NCBI RefSeq assembly: GCF_003096415.1
Contig: NZ_QEKH01000001.1
Span: forward strand, 246,516 to 310,515
Length of the DNA: 64,000 nucleotides
From: Victivallis vadensis
GTDB taxonomy: Bacteria; Verrucomicrobiota; Lentisphaeria; Victivallales; Victivallaceae
Direction of reading: 5' to 3'
Of the stretch, positions 1 to 7,893 are shown piece by piece (the first letter of the stretch is position 1; every line of letters starts with the position of its first letter). Below the pieces are notes generated by a model. That model did no database searches and was not told the DNA's origin. It was given only the letters and a program-made list of their open reading frames with translations. The position numbers and the translations under genes were made by a program.

Positions 1-16
1 TTTTTCACTTCATGAT

Positions 17-44
17 TTGACAAATTCCAAACAGTCAATATAGT
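17..44 (+). promoter_or_regulatory. Sigma-70-type promoter for the zinc-ribbon gene
   Basis: TTGACA (17-22), a 16-bp spacer and TATAGT (39-44). The transcript would start near 51, about 40 nt before the ATG at 93, which follows a GGAGG ribosome-binding site. Confidence 0.65.
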
Positions 45-92
45 ACCGGGTGTTTGAGAGTATCGGAAATATTCAGATAACGGAGGTAAAAA

Positions 93-392
93 ATGGCTAC
101 AGTTTGTCCCTATTGCAATATTGAAGTGAGTGAAAGTTCCATTGAGGCCGAAGACGGCTGCTGTCCGGAGTGCGGCTCCGTAATCAGCGCGACCTCCTCC
201 TTTCTCGGCGAAAACGATGAATTCGACGAATTTGAACCGGGGGAAGATCAGGATATCTTCGACGACCTTGATGACGACGAAGATTTCGAGCGCGGCGCTT
301 TTGACGGCGACTTCGAGGATGAAGACTTCGAGGATGAAGAATTCGAAGATGAAGAATTCGCCGAAGAATTCGAAGACGAAGAAAACTTCTGA
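93..392 (+). CDS. Small acidic zinc-ribbon protein
   Basis: This 99-residue protein starts with a four-cysteine zinc ribbon: CPYC at residues 5-8 and CCPEC near residues 23-27. The rest, from about residue 40, is almost all Asp, Glu and Phe, ending in near-repeats of DFEDE/EFEDE. The strongly negative tail suggests binding to a basic partner or nucleic-acid mimicry, but no family is recognised. A GGAGG site sits 8 nt before the ATG, and the gene has its own promoter (17-44) and terminator (410-442), so it is a stand-alone transcription unit. The function is unknown. The metal-binding reading is sound; the role of the tail is inference. Confidence 0.8.
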   Translation: MATVCPYCNIEVSESSIEAEDGCCPECGSVISATSSFLGENDEFDEFEPGEDQDIFDDLDDDEDFERGAFDGDFEDEDFEDEEFEDEEFAEEFEDEENF

Positions 393-409
393 CCGCCAGT
401 TACCTCAAA

Positions 410-442
410 TGCCGGAAGCCGCATGGTTTTCCGGCATTTTTT
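410..442 (+). terminator. Rho-independent terminator after the zinc-ribbon gene
   Basis: TGCCGGAA (410-417) pairs with TTCCGGCA (429-436) and is followed by a run of T to 442. It lies 18 bp after the stop codon. Confidence 0.85.
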
Positions 443-463
443 GTCCTCTCCTCCTCCCTCGCC

Positions 464-493
464 CTGGCCGCTCCGAAAAGAGCGAAATCCCCG
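464..493 (+). repeat. Terminal fragment of the hairpin repeat family
   Basis: The segment resembles the end of the large repeat at 52933-52963: a GCTC/GAGC hairpin (470-473, 480-483) followed by GAAATCCCCG, preceded by CCTGG where the full copy has CCTTGG. Only about 30 bp remain, squeezed between a terminator and the end of the convergent ABC exporter gene. Confidence 0.5.
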
Positions 494-502
494 ACGCTGT
501 TT

Positions 503-2239
503 TTACTCCAGACCTTCGAATTGCATGTAATAATACTTGGCGTAGATGCCGTTGCGTTCCAGAAGCTCGGAATGGGTCCCGCGTTCCGCAATGCCGTGGT
601 TCGCGATCACGACGATCTCGTCGGCCTTGCGGATGGTGCTGAGGCGGTGGGCGATCACGACGGTGGTGCGGCCGCTGGCCAACTGTTCGAGCGCGGCCTG
701 AATGTGCCGTTCACTGTCATTATCCAGTGCAGAAGTTGCTTCGTCGAGAATCAGAATCGCCGGATTCTTCAGAAATACCCGCGCAATTGAGATACGCTGC
801 TTCTGCCCGCCGGAGAGCCGGGTGCCGCGCTCACCCGCCGAAGTATCATACCCTTCCGGCAGGCTCATAATGAAATCGTGGATGTTCGCCCGCTTCGCGG
901 CTTCGACGATCTCCTCGTCGGTGGCGCCGGGTCTGCCGTATGCGATATTCTCCCTCAGGGTGCCGCCGAAGAGATAGACCTCCTGCTGTACGATGCCGAT
1001 CGCGCTGCGCAGGGATTTGCCGGTCACGTCCCGCACGTCGTTGCCGTCGATTTTCACGGCTCCGCCGGTCACGTCGTAAAAACGCGGAATCAGGGAGCAC
1101 AGGGTGGTTTTCCCGCCGCCGGAAGGACCGACCAGCGCGATGGTCTTGCCGGCGGGGATGGTCAGCGACACATGCTCCAGCACCGGATTTTCGGGAGTAT
1201 AGGAAAATGACACGTCGTCCAGCTCGATTTCACCGGTGATTCTCCCCAGCGGCCGGGCGTCAGGACTGTCCTCGATTTCCGGCTGGGTCTCCACCACTTC
1301 GGTGAAGCGGCGGAAACCGGAGTACCCCTTCTGGAACTGTTCGGTGAAGTTGATCAGCACTTCGATCGGATTCAGGAAGATGCCGACATACAGCGCATAG
1401 ATCGCCAGTTCGGAAGCCGCCAGCGTCCCCTGCGCCACGAAATAGCCGCCGGAAACCAGAATCGAAATATAGAGCAGCCCCTGAAAGAAGCCGTTCCCGG
1501 CATGGAACACCCCCATCAGCTTGTAGCTGCTGACCTTGGAGGTCAGGAACCGGCCGTTGCAGTCGGCGAACTTCTCGCGTTCGATCTCCTCATTCGCAAA
1601 TGATTTCACCACCCGGATGCCGGAAAGCGAATCCTGTACCTGGGCGTTGACCCCGGCGATCTTCTTGCGGTTGTCGAGGAAGATCGCCCGCATTTTCCGG
1701 TTCTTGCGGTAACTGAATACCGCCATCACCAGCGTCACCGCAATCAGGATCAGGGTCATCTTGAAATTGATGAACATCAGGATCGTGAAAGCGCCGACGA
1801 TCTTCAGCGTCGAGATGATCAGGTTCTCCGGGCCGTGGTGGGCAAGCTCGGAGATGTCGAAGAGGTCGGAAATCAGTTTGGCCATCATCACGCCGGTGTT
1901 GTTCCGGTCGTAATAGGAAAAGCTGAGCCGCTGATAGTGGTCGAAGAGGTCCTGCCGCATGTCGGACTCCATTCTGGCTCCCATCACATGCCCCCAGGTG
2001 GTGATGTAATACTGGCAGAAATAACGCAGGATGTACATTGCCAGCAATCCGGCGCCGATCCAGGCCAGGGCGGGCAGGATCGCCTCACGTCCGCGGGTAT
2101 AAAGGCCGTGGGTCAGCACATTCAGAATCTGCGGGAAAGCCAGATCGATCACGCAGATCGTCAACGCGCACAGCGTGTCGGTATAGAACATCCAGCGATA
2201 AGGCCGGTAGTAACGGATGAATTTGCGAAGCACCTGCAT
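503..2239 (-). CDS. ABC exporter, fused permease and ATPase (MsbA/MdlB type)
   Basis: A 578-residue half-transporter of the type that works as a homodimer or heterodimer in the inner membrane to export lipids, drugs or peptides. The first 310 or so residues hold six membrane segments of the ABC_membrane type. The ATPase domain follows, with Walker A GPSGGGKTT near residue 370, the LSGGQKQR signature near 475 and Walker B ILILDEATSALD near 497. A GGAG site lies 9 nt before the ATG. The length is normal for the family. No partner half-transporter adjoins it, so a homodimer is likely. The substrate cannot be read from the sequence. Confidence 0.9.
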   Translation of the reverse strand: MQVLRKFIRYYRPYRWMFYTDTLCALTICVIDLAFPQILNVLTHGLYTRGREAILPALAWIGAGLLAMYILRYFCQYYITTWGHVMGARMESDMRQDLFDHYQRLSFSYYDRNNTGVMMAKLISDLFDISELAHHGPENLIISTLKIVGAFTILMFINFKMTLILIAVTLVMAVFSYRKNRKMRAIFLDNRKKIAGVNAQVQDSLSGIRVVKSFANEEIEREKFADCNGRFLTSKVSSYKLMGVFHAGNGFFQGLLYISILVSGGYFVAQGTLAASELAIYALYVGIFLNPIEVLINFTEQFQKGYSGFRRFTEVVETQPEIEDSPDARPLGRITGEIELDDVSFSYTPENPVLEHVSLTIPAGKTIALVGPSGGGKTTLCSLIPRFYDVTGGAVKIDGNDVRDVTGKSLRSAIGIVQQEVYLFGGTLRENIAYGRPGATDEEIVEAAKRANIHDFIMSLPEGYDTSAGERGTRLSGGQKQRISIARVFLKNPAILILDEATSALDNDSERHIQAALEQLASGRTTVVIAHRLSTIRKADEIVVIANHGIAERGTHSELLERNGIYAKYYYMQFEGLE

Positions 2240-2323
2240 AAAAATATTCTCCGGAGGGATAAAAAAACTGTTTGTCGGTTGGTTAATATACCCGAATCAT
2301 TCGACAAAGTCAATCCGGTTTTC

Positions 2324-2351
2324 TTGAGTTTTGCGGAAACGGCGGTATAGT
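2324..2351 (+). promoter_or_regulatory. Likely promoter of fluC
   Basis: TTGAGT (2324-2329), 16-bp spacer, TATAGT (2346-2351). It ends 35 bp before the fluC ATG, leaving too short a leader for a fluoride riboswitch. Confidence 0.5.
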
Positions 2352-2386
2352 ATACGGATTGCGACGGACCGGGGAGAACTTTTGTC

Positions 2387-2770
2387 ATGTCTTTCAAACT
2401 GATTCTGCTGATCATGGCGGCCGGAGCGTTCGGCACGCTCTGCCGGGTGGCGTCGATCCGCTTCCTGACCGCAGCCTGCGGCGATACGCTGCCGTTCGCG
2501 ACGATGGCGGTCAATATTCTCGGCTCCTTCATCGCCGGACTGGTCTACGTGCTGCTCCGGCAGAAGTATGAAGGACTGGCTCCGTATCTGCCGGTGGTGA
2601 TGCTCGGCTTTCTCGGCGCTTTCACCACCTTTTCCACCTTTGCGCTGGAAAACGCCCACTTTCTGGCCGCCGGTTCCTGCGGCCGGGCGGCGGTCAACAT
2701 CCTGCTCCAGAATTTTCTCGGCATCGCCGCCGCCCTCGGCGGCCTTTTCCTCGGCAGGGCATTCGTCTAG
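2387..2770 (+). CDS. fluC: Fluoride ion channel FluC (CrcB)
   Basis: A 127-residue, four-helix membrane protein of the FluC/CrcB family, which forms dual-topology dimers that let toxic fluoride leave the cell. Family hallmarks are visible: GAFGTLCR near residue 13, NILGSF near residue 43 and the pore motif GFLGAFTTFSTF near residue 75. The start at 2387 is preferred over an upstream frame because GGGGAG precedes it at normal spacing and the promoter lies at 2324-2351. It stands alone between a divergent ABC exporter and nrdD. No fluoride riboswitch is apparent in the short leader. Confidence 0.92.
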   Translation: MSFKLILLIMAAGAFGTLCRVASIRFLTAACGDTLPFATMAVNILGSFIAGLVYVLLRQKYEGLAPYLPVVMLGFLGAFTTFSTFALENAHFLAAGSCGRAAVNILLQNFLGIAAALGGLFLGRAFV

Positions 2771-2928
2771 ATTCCCCTCCCCCTTTTCCATAACTTTGAA
2801 ATTCTGAAAGTCAAGTTGTTCCGGCACTAAATTTCAGTAAAAATTATCAGAAAAAGTTCCGGCGCCGTAAACTGTTTGCCCTGCGTCAATAACGGAAACA
2901 CCGGCCGTTTCCGCTCCCGGAATCGCGC

Positions 2929-2956
2929 TTGCAATCACAATATATGGGGCTATATT
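2929..2956 (+). promoter_or_regulatory. Promoter of nrdD
   Basis: TTGCAA (2929-2934), exactly 16 bp, TATATT (2951-2956). The spacer is filled by the first NrdR-like box. Transcription would start near 2963, leaving a leader of about 47 nt. Confidence 0.65.
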
Positions 2957-2983
2957 GCAAATCCGACATACAAGATATGGTAT
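2935..2983 (+). promoter_or_regulatory. Two NrdR-like boxes over the nrdD promoter
   Basis: Two 16-bp sites, 2935-2950 and 2968-2983, each match the known NrdR box consensus (acACwATATATwGTgt) at about 12 of 16 positions. Their starts are 33 bp apart, close to three helical turns, as in characterised tandem boxes. The first fills the -35/-10 spacer and the second covers about +6 to +21. A 7-bp inverted repeat (CAATATA/TATATTG, 2938-2957) overlaps the first. Confidence 0.6.
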
Positions 2984-3009
2984 TTCAAGACAAAGAGAAG
3001 GGGGGAAAG

Positions 3010-5346
3010 ATGATCAAGAATATCGTAAAACGCGACGGCCGAGTGGTTTCATACGACGACGGCAAAATCGTGCGCGCCATCCAGAAAGCGATGGATGCCG
3101 CCGGCCACACCGCCAAAGCCGGGGAAGCAGCCATCATCGCCGCCGCCGCCAGCGCCATCGTCGAAGAAAAATGCCCCGGCAAAGCGCCGCAGGTGGAGGA
3201 TATTCAGGACGCGGTGGAAATCGCGCTGATGCGCAACGGCCTTGAGGAAGTCGCCAAAAGCTACATTCTCTACCGCGCCGAACGCACCCGCACCCGCGAG
3301 ATGAAGACCGGCCTGATGAAGATTTTCGACGAACTGACGTTCGCCGCGGCCAACGATTCCGACATGAAGCGCGACAACGCGAACATCGACGGCGATACCG
3401 CGATGGGCACCATGCTCAAATACGGCTGCGAAGGCGCCAAGGATTACTATGAAAAGCATCTGCTGACCCCCGAGCAGTCGGCGGCGCACCGCAGCGGCGA
3501 CATCCATATCCATGACTTCGACTTCTACGCGCTGACCACCACCTGCTGCCAGATCGACCTGCTGAAACTCTTCAAGGGCGGTTTCTCCACCGGACACGGC
3601 TTCCTGCGCGAACCGAACAACATCCAGAGCTATTCGGCGCTGGCCTGCATCGCGATTCAGTCCAACCAGAACGACCAGCACGGCGGCCAGAGCATCGTCA
3701 ATTTCGATTACGGCCTCGCCCCCGGCGTGGCCAAGACCTACAAAAAGCTCTATCTGGTCAACCTGAAGAAAGCGGCGGAAATCCTCGCTCCGAGCCGGGA
3801 ACTGTCGCTCCGGGATTTCAAGACGATGGCCGCGGAGATCGAAGCGGTCTCCGGCCTGAAGCCGCAGCTCGGCGGCAATGCCGAATATGAGAAACTGGAG
3901 CTGGCCAAGCTGACCGCGCTGCTCGGTTACGAGGACAGCGCCCGTCAGGCGCAGGCTTTCGCGATCAAAAACACGGAGGGCGAAACCGACCACTCCACCT
4001 ATCAGGCGATGGAGGCGCTGATCCACAACCTGAACACCATGCACTCCCGGGCCGGCGCGCAGACGCCGTTCAGCTCGATCAATTACGGGATGGACACCAC
4101 GCCGGAGGGACGCATGGTGATCAAAAATGTGCTGCTGGCGACCGAAGCGGGGCTCGGCCACGGTGAAACGCCGATCTTTCCGATCCACATTTTCCGGGTC
4201 AAGGAGGGGATCAACTACAATCCGGGCGAACCGAATTACGACCTTTTCCAGCTGGCCTGCCGGGTCAGCGCGAAGCGGCTTTTCCCGAACTTCTCCTTTG
4301 TGGATGCGCCGTTCAATCTGCAATATTACCGCGAGGGCCATCCCGAAACCGAAATCGCCTACATGGGCTGCCGCACGCGCGTGATCGGCAATGTGTACGA
4401 CAAGACCCGCCAGATCACCAACGGGCGGGGCAACCTGTCGTTCACCTCGATCAACCTGCCCCGGCTCGCGATCGAATCGCACGGGGACGAAAAACTGTTC
4501 TTCGAAAAGCTCGACGCGATGATGAACCTCGTCGCCAAGCAGCTCTCCGACCGGTTTGAAATCCAGGCGAAGAAGCGGGTCCGCAATTTCCCGTTCCTGA
4601 TGGGCCAGGGAGTCTGGATCGACTCCGAAAAGCTCAGGTTCGACGACGAGGTCCGCGAAGTGCTCAAGCACGGCACCTTGTCGATCGGCTTCATCGGGCT
4701 GGCCGAAACGCTGGTCGCGCTGTACGGCCACCATCACGGCGAGAATGCCGAAATGCAGCAGAAAGGGCTGGACATCATCCGGCACATGCGCGAATTCACC
4801 GATGCGATGTCGGAGAAGACCGGCATGAACTACACGCTGCTGGCGACTCCGGCGGAGGGGCTTTCCGGCCGCTTCATCCGGCTGGACAAAAAGAAATACG
4901 GCCTGATTCCGGGCGTCACCGACAAAGAGTACTACACCAACAGTTTCCACGTGCCGGTGTACTACCGGATTTCGGCATTCGACAAGATCGCGAAGGAGGC
5001 GCCGTATCATGCGTTGACCAATGCGGGGCACATCTCCTACGTCGAACTCGACGGCGACACCTGCGAAAATCTCGAAGCGTTTGAAACCATCGTCCGCGCG
5101 ATGCACGACGCCGGAATCGGTTACGGTTCGATCAACCATCCGGTCGACCGCGACCCGGTCTGCGGCTACAACGGCATCATCGGCGAGGTCTGTCCGCAGT
5201 GCCACCGCCACGAGGGCGACAACGGCGTCGGCTTTGAACGGATCCGGCGGATCACCGGCTATCTGGTCGGCACGCTCGACCGTTTCAACAACGCCAAGCG
5301 CGCCGAAGAACACGACCGGGTCAAACACGGTATCCGCCGTGATTGA
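3010..5346 (+). CDS. nrdD: Anaerobic ribonucleoside-triphosphate reductase, class III
   Basis: The 778-residue oxygen-sensitive reductase that makes deoxynucleotides from NTPs in anaerobes, using a glycyl radical. An ATP-cone regulatory domain (KRDGRVVSYDDGKI onwards) fills about the first 95 residues. The zinc-binding C-terminal region shows CGYNG and CPQC, and the radical glycine lies in RITGYLVG near the C-terminus. The start at 3010 is chosen because GGGGGG lies just upstream and homology begins there; a longer frame from 2929 would run through the promoter and operator. nrdG overlaps its 3' end. No aerobic class I genes are seen here. Confidence 0.95.
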   Translation: MIKNIVKRDGRVVSYDDGKIVRAIQKAMDAAGHTAKAGEAAIIAAAASAIVEEKCPGKAPQVEDIQDAVEIALMRNGLEEVAKSYILYRAERTRTREMKTGLMKIFDELTFAAANDSDMKRDNANIDGDTAMGTMLKYGCEGAKDYYEKHLLTPEQSAAHRSGDIHIHDFDFYALTTTCCQIDLLKLFKGGFSTGHGFLREPNNIQSYSALACIAIQSNQNDQHGGQSIVNFDYGLAPGVAKTYKKLYLVNLKKAAEILAPSRELSLRDFKTMAAEIEAVSGLKPQLGGNAEYEKLELAKLTALLGYEDSARQAQAFAIKNTEGETDHSTYQAMEALIHNLNTMHSRAGAQTPFSSINYGMDTTPEGRMVIKNVLLATEAGLGHGETPIFPIHIFRVKEGINYNPGEPNYDLFQLACRVSAKRLFPNFSFVDAPFNLQYYREGHPETEIAYMGCRTRVIGNVYDKTRQITNGRGNLSFTSINLPRLAIESHGDEKLFFEKLDAMMNLVAKQLSDRFEIQAKKRVRNFPFLMGQGVWIDSEKLRFDDEVREVLKHGTLSIGFIGLAETLVALYGHHHGENAEMQQKGLDIIRHMREFTDAMSEKTGMNYTLLATPAEGLSGRFIRLDKKKYGLIPGVTDKEYYTNSFHVPVYYRISAFDKIAKEAPYHALTNAGHISYVELDGDTCENLEAFETIVRAMHDAGIGYGSINHPVDRDPVCGYNGIIGEVCPQCHRHEGDNGVGFERIRRITGYLVGTLDRFNNAKRAEEHDRVKHGIRRD

Positions 5347-5857
5347 CGTCGCCGGCTTCGAGGATGACTCGATCACCAACGGCCCGGGTCTGCGCTTTGT
5401 GCTTTTCGTGCAGGGGTGTCCGCACCACTGCAAGGGCTGCCACAACCCGGAGACCTGGGCATTCGGCGAAGGATGCAAATACTCCGTCGAAGAAATTCAT
5501 ACGAGAATCCGCCGCAACCCGCTGCTGCGGGGCGTGACTTTTTCAGGCGGAGAACCGTTCAGCCAGGCCGCCGAACTGGCCCGGCTGGGCCGACTGGTCA
5601 AGGCGGACGGGTACGAGCTGGCGGTCTATACGGGTTTCACCTTCGAGGAGCTGTACGCGGCCTCCTCCCCCGCCGTGCATGAACTGCTTGAACAGACGGA
5701 TGTATTGGTCGACGGCCGTTTCGAACTGCTGAAACGGAATCTGCTGCTGCGCTTCCGCGGCAGCTCCAACCAGCGGGTGCTCGACGTTCCCGCGTCATTG
5801 CGCGCCGGAACCGCCGTCGAAATGCCTTTCGGCCGCTGGCGTACCGAAGGCCGCTGA
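5339..5857 (+). CDS. nrdG: Anaerobic ribonucleotide reductase activase
   Basis: A 172-residue radical SAM enzyme that installs the glycyl radical on NrdD. The 4Fe-4S motif CPHHCKGC lies near residue 29 (C-x3-C-x2-C), followed by SGGEPF near residue 66, the SAM-binding GGE motif. The likely start is GTG at 5339, overlapping nrdD by 8 bp, because the family-typical FEDDSITNGPGLR begins right after it. A longer frame open from 5021 only shadows nrdD. The overlap implies translational coupling. Confidence 0.93.
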   Translation: MIDVAGFEDDSITNGPGLRFVLFVQGCPHHCKGCHNPETWAFGEGCKYSVEEIHTRIRRNPLLRGVTFSGGEPFSQAAELARLGRLVKADGYELAVYTGFTFEELYAASSPAVHELLEQTDVLVDGRFELLKRNLLLRFRGSSNQRVLDVPASLRAGTAVEMPFGRWRTEGR

Positions 5858-5903
5858 TTTCCACCGTCAAGCGCCGCCAGCTTCCCCCGCATACTGCTTA
5901 GTT

Positions 5904-5940
5904 CATGAAATAAACGACTGAAACAGCTGTTTTTTTCATG
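5904..5940. promoter_or_regulatory. Nested palindromes upstream of the LacI-type gene
   Basis: CATGAAA (5904-5910) pairs with TTTCATG (5934-5940), extended by AAAC/GTTT. Inside the right half is a perfect 12-bp palindrome, AAACAGCTGTTT (5921-5932), of the size and symmetry of LacI-family operators. It lies just upstream of the regulator's promoter, so autoregulation is plausible. It could also act as a weak terminator for nrdG. Confidence 0.5.
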
Positions 5941-5957
5941 ATTCAACCTGTTTCATC

Positions 5958-5986
5958 TTGCTTTTTTCCGTTCTTTTCGGTATAAT
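5958..5986 (+). promoter_or_regulatory. Promoter of the LacI-pseudopilin-beta-helix cassette
   Basis: TTGCTT (5958-5963), 17-bp spacer, TATAAT (5981-5986), followed by AGGAAAG 8 nt before the ATG at 6016. Confidence 0.75.
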
Positions 5987-6015
5987 TACAACCGGGAAAC
6001 AACAAGGAAAGCAGA

Positions 6016-7134
6016 ATGACGAAGCCATTGACAGTTCGCGATATCGCAGAGAAGGCAGGCGTTTCGCTGGGTACGGTCAGCCGGGTGATGAACAACGCCG
6101 CGAACATCGACCCCGCGCTCAAGGAGCACACGCTCACCGTAATCCGTGAGAACAACTACATCCCGCTGCGCCGTCCCCGCCGGAACACCCGCCGGAACGC
6201 GGCCGAAGGCGGCAGGATCGCGGTGCTTTTCTGCGATATGCCGCATCAGTGGAACGAATCCTACTTCTCCCGCTCCTACGCCGCCGGAATCGAAGCCGTC
6301 TGCACCGCCTACCGGGTCGAAACCGAATTCTTCACATTGCAGGACCTTTGCGGCGATACTTTTTTCAGGCGGCTGGCCAAGTTCGACGGAGTCCTGATCA
6401 AGCATAACTTCGGCCCCGGCGATCCGAGGGCGGAGCGGATTAACGCGCTGGCGGAAAAAATTCCCGTGGCCGGTTTCGGCACAAACTTTCCCCATTGCCG
6501 CTATTCCCAGACCTTTCTGGACAACCATTCCGCCGGAGCGCTTGCCGCCCGGGAGCTGATCGGGCGGGGGCATCGGGTGATCGCCTTCATCAATCCCAAC
6601 CCGGAAAGTGAAATGCTCCGTTCCCGGGGCGAAGGCTTCCGGGAAATGATGGAACAATCCGGCTTATGGCGTCCGGAGCTTTTCATCTCCCGCAAGCTCG
6701 CGACCGTCGCGGCTCCCGATCCGGACCCCGTTCCGCCGCTGCTCGGCGGCACTCTGGAGCGGCTTCTCGCCTTCCCGGAAAAGGTGACCGCGGCCATCGT
6801 CGCGAACGACTGGGGCTGCGTCGGCCTCTACCGCGCCTGCGCCGAACGCGGCATTTCCATTCCGCAGGAGCTGAGCATTCTCGGCTTCGACAATCAAATC
6901 TCGATCTGCGCCAGTTTGAATCCTCCGCTTTCGAGCATCAACAACCCGCTGGCCGACATCGGGAAAACGGCGGCGATCGAACTTTTTTCCCGCATCGACG
7001 CCCGCAAGCGGGAACTGGCGCTTCCGGTCAGCCGCCGCATCCTCTCCGGAACCCTGATCGAGCGCGGTTCACTTTCCCGGCTTACCCGCAATTCAAATAA
7101 CAACAACGCAATCACAGGAGAACAAACCCGATGA
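6016..7134 (+). CDS. LacI-family transcriptional regulator
   Basis: A 372-residue regulator. The N-terminal helix-turn-helix ([20 protein letters not shown], residues 6-25) is textbook LacI family. The remainder is a periplasmic-binding-protein-like sugar sensor ending in the usual [14 protein letters not shown] region. It has its own promoter and a palindromic operator candidate upstream. Its stop overlaps the start of the next gene (ATGA), so it is cotranscribed with the pseudopilin and probably with the secreted beta-helix protein. It therefore likely senses a sugar released by, or targeted by, that protein. The ligand is unknown. Confidence 0.9.
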   Translation: MTKPLTVRDIAEKAGVSLGTVSRVMNNAANIDPALKEHTLTVIRENNYIPLRRPRRNTRRNAAEGGRIAVLFCDMPHQWNESYFSRSYAAGIEAVCTAYRVETEFFTLQDLCGDTFFRRLAKFDGVLIKHNFGPGDPRAERINALAEKIPVAGFGTNFPHCRYSQTFLDNHSAGALAARELIGRGHRVIAFINPNPESEMLRSRGEGFREMMEQSGLWRPELFISRKLATVAAPDPDPVPPLLGGTLERLLAFPEKVTAAIVANDWGCVGLYRACAERGISIPQELSILGFDNQISICASLNPPLSSINNPLADIGKTAAIELFSRIDARKRELALPVSRRILSGTLIERGSLSRLTRNSNNNNAITGEQTR

Positions 7135-7859
7135 AACTCCCACTTCACACACAGCCCGGACGGCGCTCCATCAGCGATTTTACCCTGATTGAGCTGCTCG
7201 TGGTGATAGCGATCATCGCGATTCTCGCCTCGATGCTGCTGCCCGCTCTCAACAAGGCGCGGGATAAGGCCAAGGCGACCCAGTGCCTCAGCAATCTCAA
7301 GCAGTGCGGTGTGGCGATGCAGCTGTACATCCGCGACTTCGAGGACTGGACGCCGGAAGCGACGCCGGTCCAGTACGGCAGCGACTCCTCCTGGGGGCGG
7401 CTGTTCGAAGACCTCGCCTACATCCCGAAGCCGAAAAACGGCCGGCAGACCATTCTGGTCTGTCCGGCAAACCGGGGGAGCTTTGAACACTATTCCTGGA
7501 GTTATGCAATGCGCGGCACCCATACCGCCCCTTCATACAGCACGCACTTCAAGGCAGTGGGGCCGACTGTCGCGGATTCGGGCAATGCCGCCAAGAATAC
7601 TGCTCCGAACCGCGTCCGGGCCACTCCCTCGGAATTTCCGATCATCTTTGATGCGCTGACCATCGTGGACGGCGGCCGGAACATCTGGGCCGCCAGCGCT
7701 CTGGCCAAACGCGACGACCTCGGACTGCTCCACAACCTGCGCGCCGGTTTGCTGTTCTTCGACGGCCACGCGCAGTTCGACCGGAAAAAATTCAGCGGTT
7801 ATTTCTTCAACGGCCGTACCGCGGATGCCCCTGACGTGAAAATCGACCTGCCGCAATAA
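7131..7859 (+). CDS. Pseudopilin-like protein with H-x9-DG ending
   Basis: A 242-residue protein with a type IV pilin-like leader: [20 protein letters not shown] starts at residue 19, followed by [12 protein letters not shown], the Lentisphaerota/Planctomycetota form. The C-terminal motif [12 protein letters not shown] is the H-x9-DG signature of DUF1559-like proteins. The residue before the leader Phe is Asp, not the Gly that classical prepilin peptidases need. AGGAG precedes the ATG, which overlaps the regulator's stop. Such proteins are exported and membrane-anchored. Pairing with a hydrolase suggests a surface role in glycan handling, which is inference. Confidence 0.85.
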   Translation: MKLPLHTQPGRRSISDFTLIELLVVIAIIAILASMLLPALNKARDKAKATQCLSNLKQCGVAMQLYIRDFEDWTPEATPVQYGSDSSWGRLFEDLAYIPKPKNGRQTILVCPANRGSFEHYSWSYAMRGTHTAPSYSTHFKAVGPTVADSGNAAKNTAPNRVRATPSEFPIIFDALTIVDGGRNIWAASALAKRDDLGLLHNLRAGLLFFDGHAQFDRKKFSGYFFNGRTADAPDVKIDLPQ

Positions 7860-7893
7860 TTTCAAAATCACCTCTGTTCAGAAAGGATTTCTT

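Noticed and set aside
2239..2386. Fluoride riboswitch before fluC
   Set aside because: The promoter found at 2324-2351 leaves only about 30 nt of leader and no crcB-type fold is visible.
3049..5478. An 809-codon open frame on the minus strand covering nrdD
   Set aside because: It is antisense to nrdD, whose motifs are complete. GC-rich codon bias in this genome opens long mirror frames; it has no family motifs and no ribosome-binding site.
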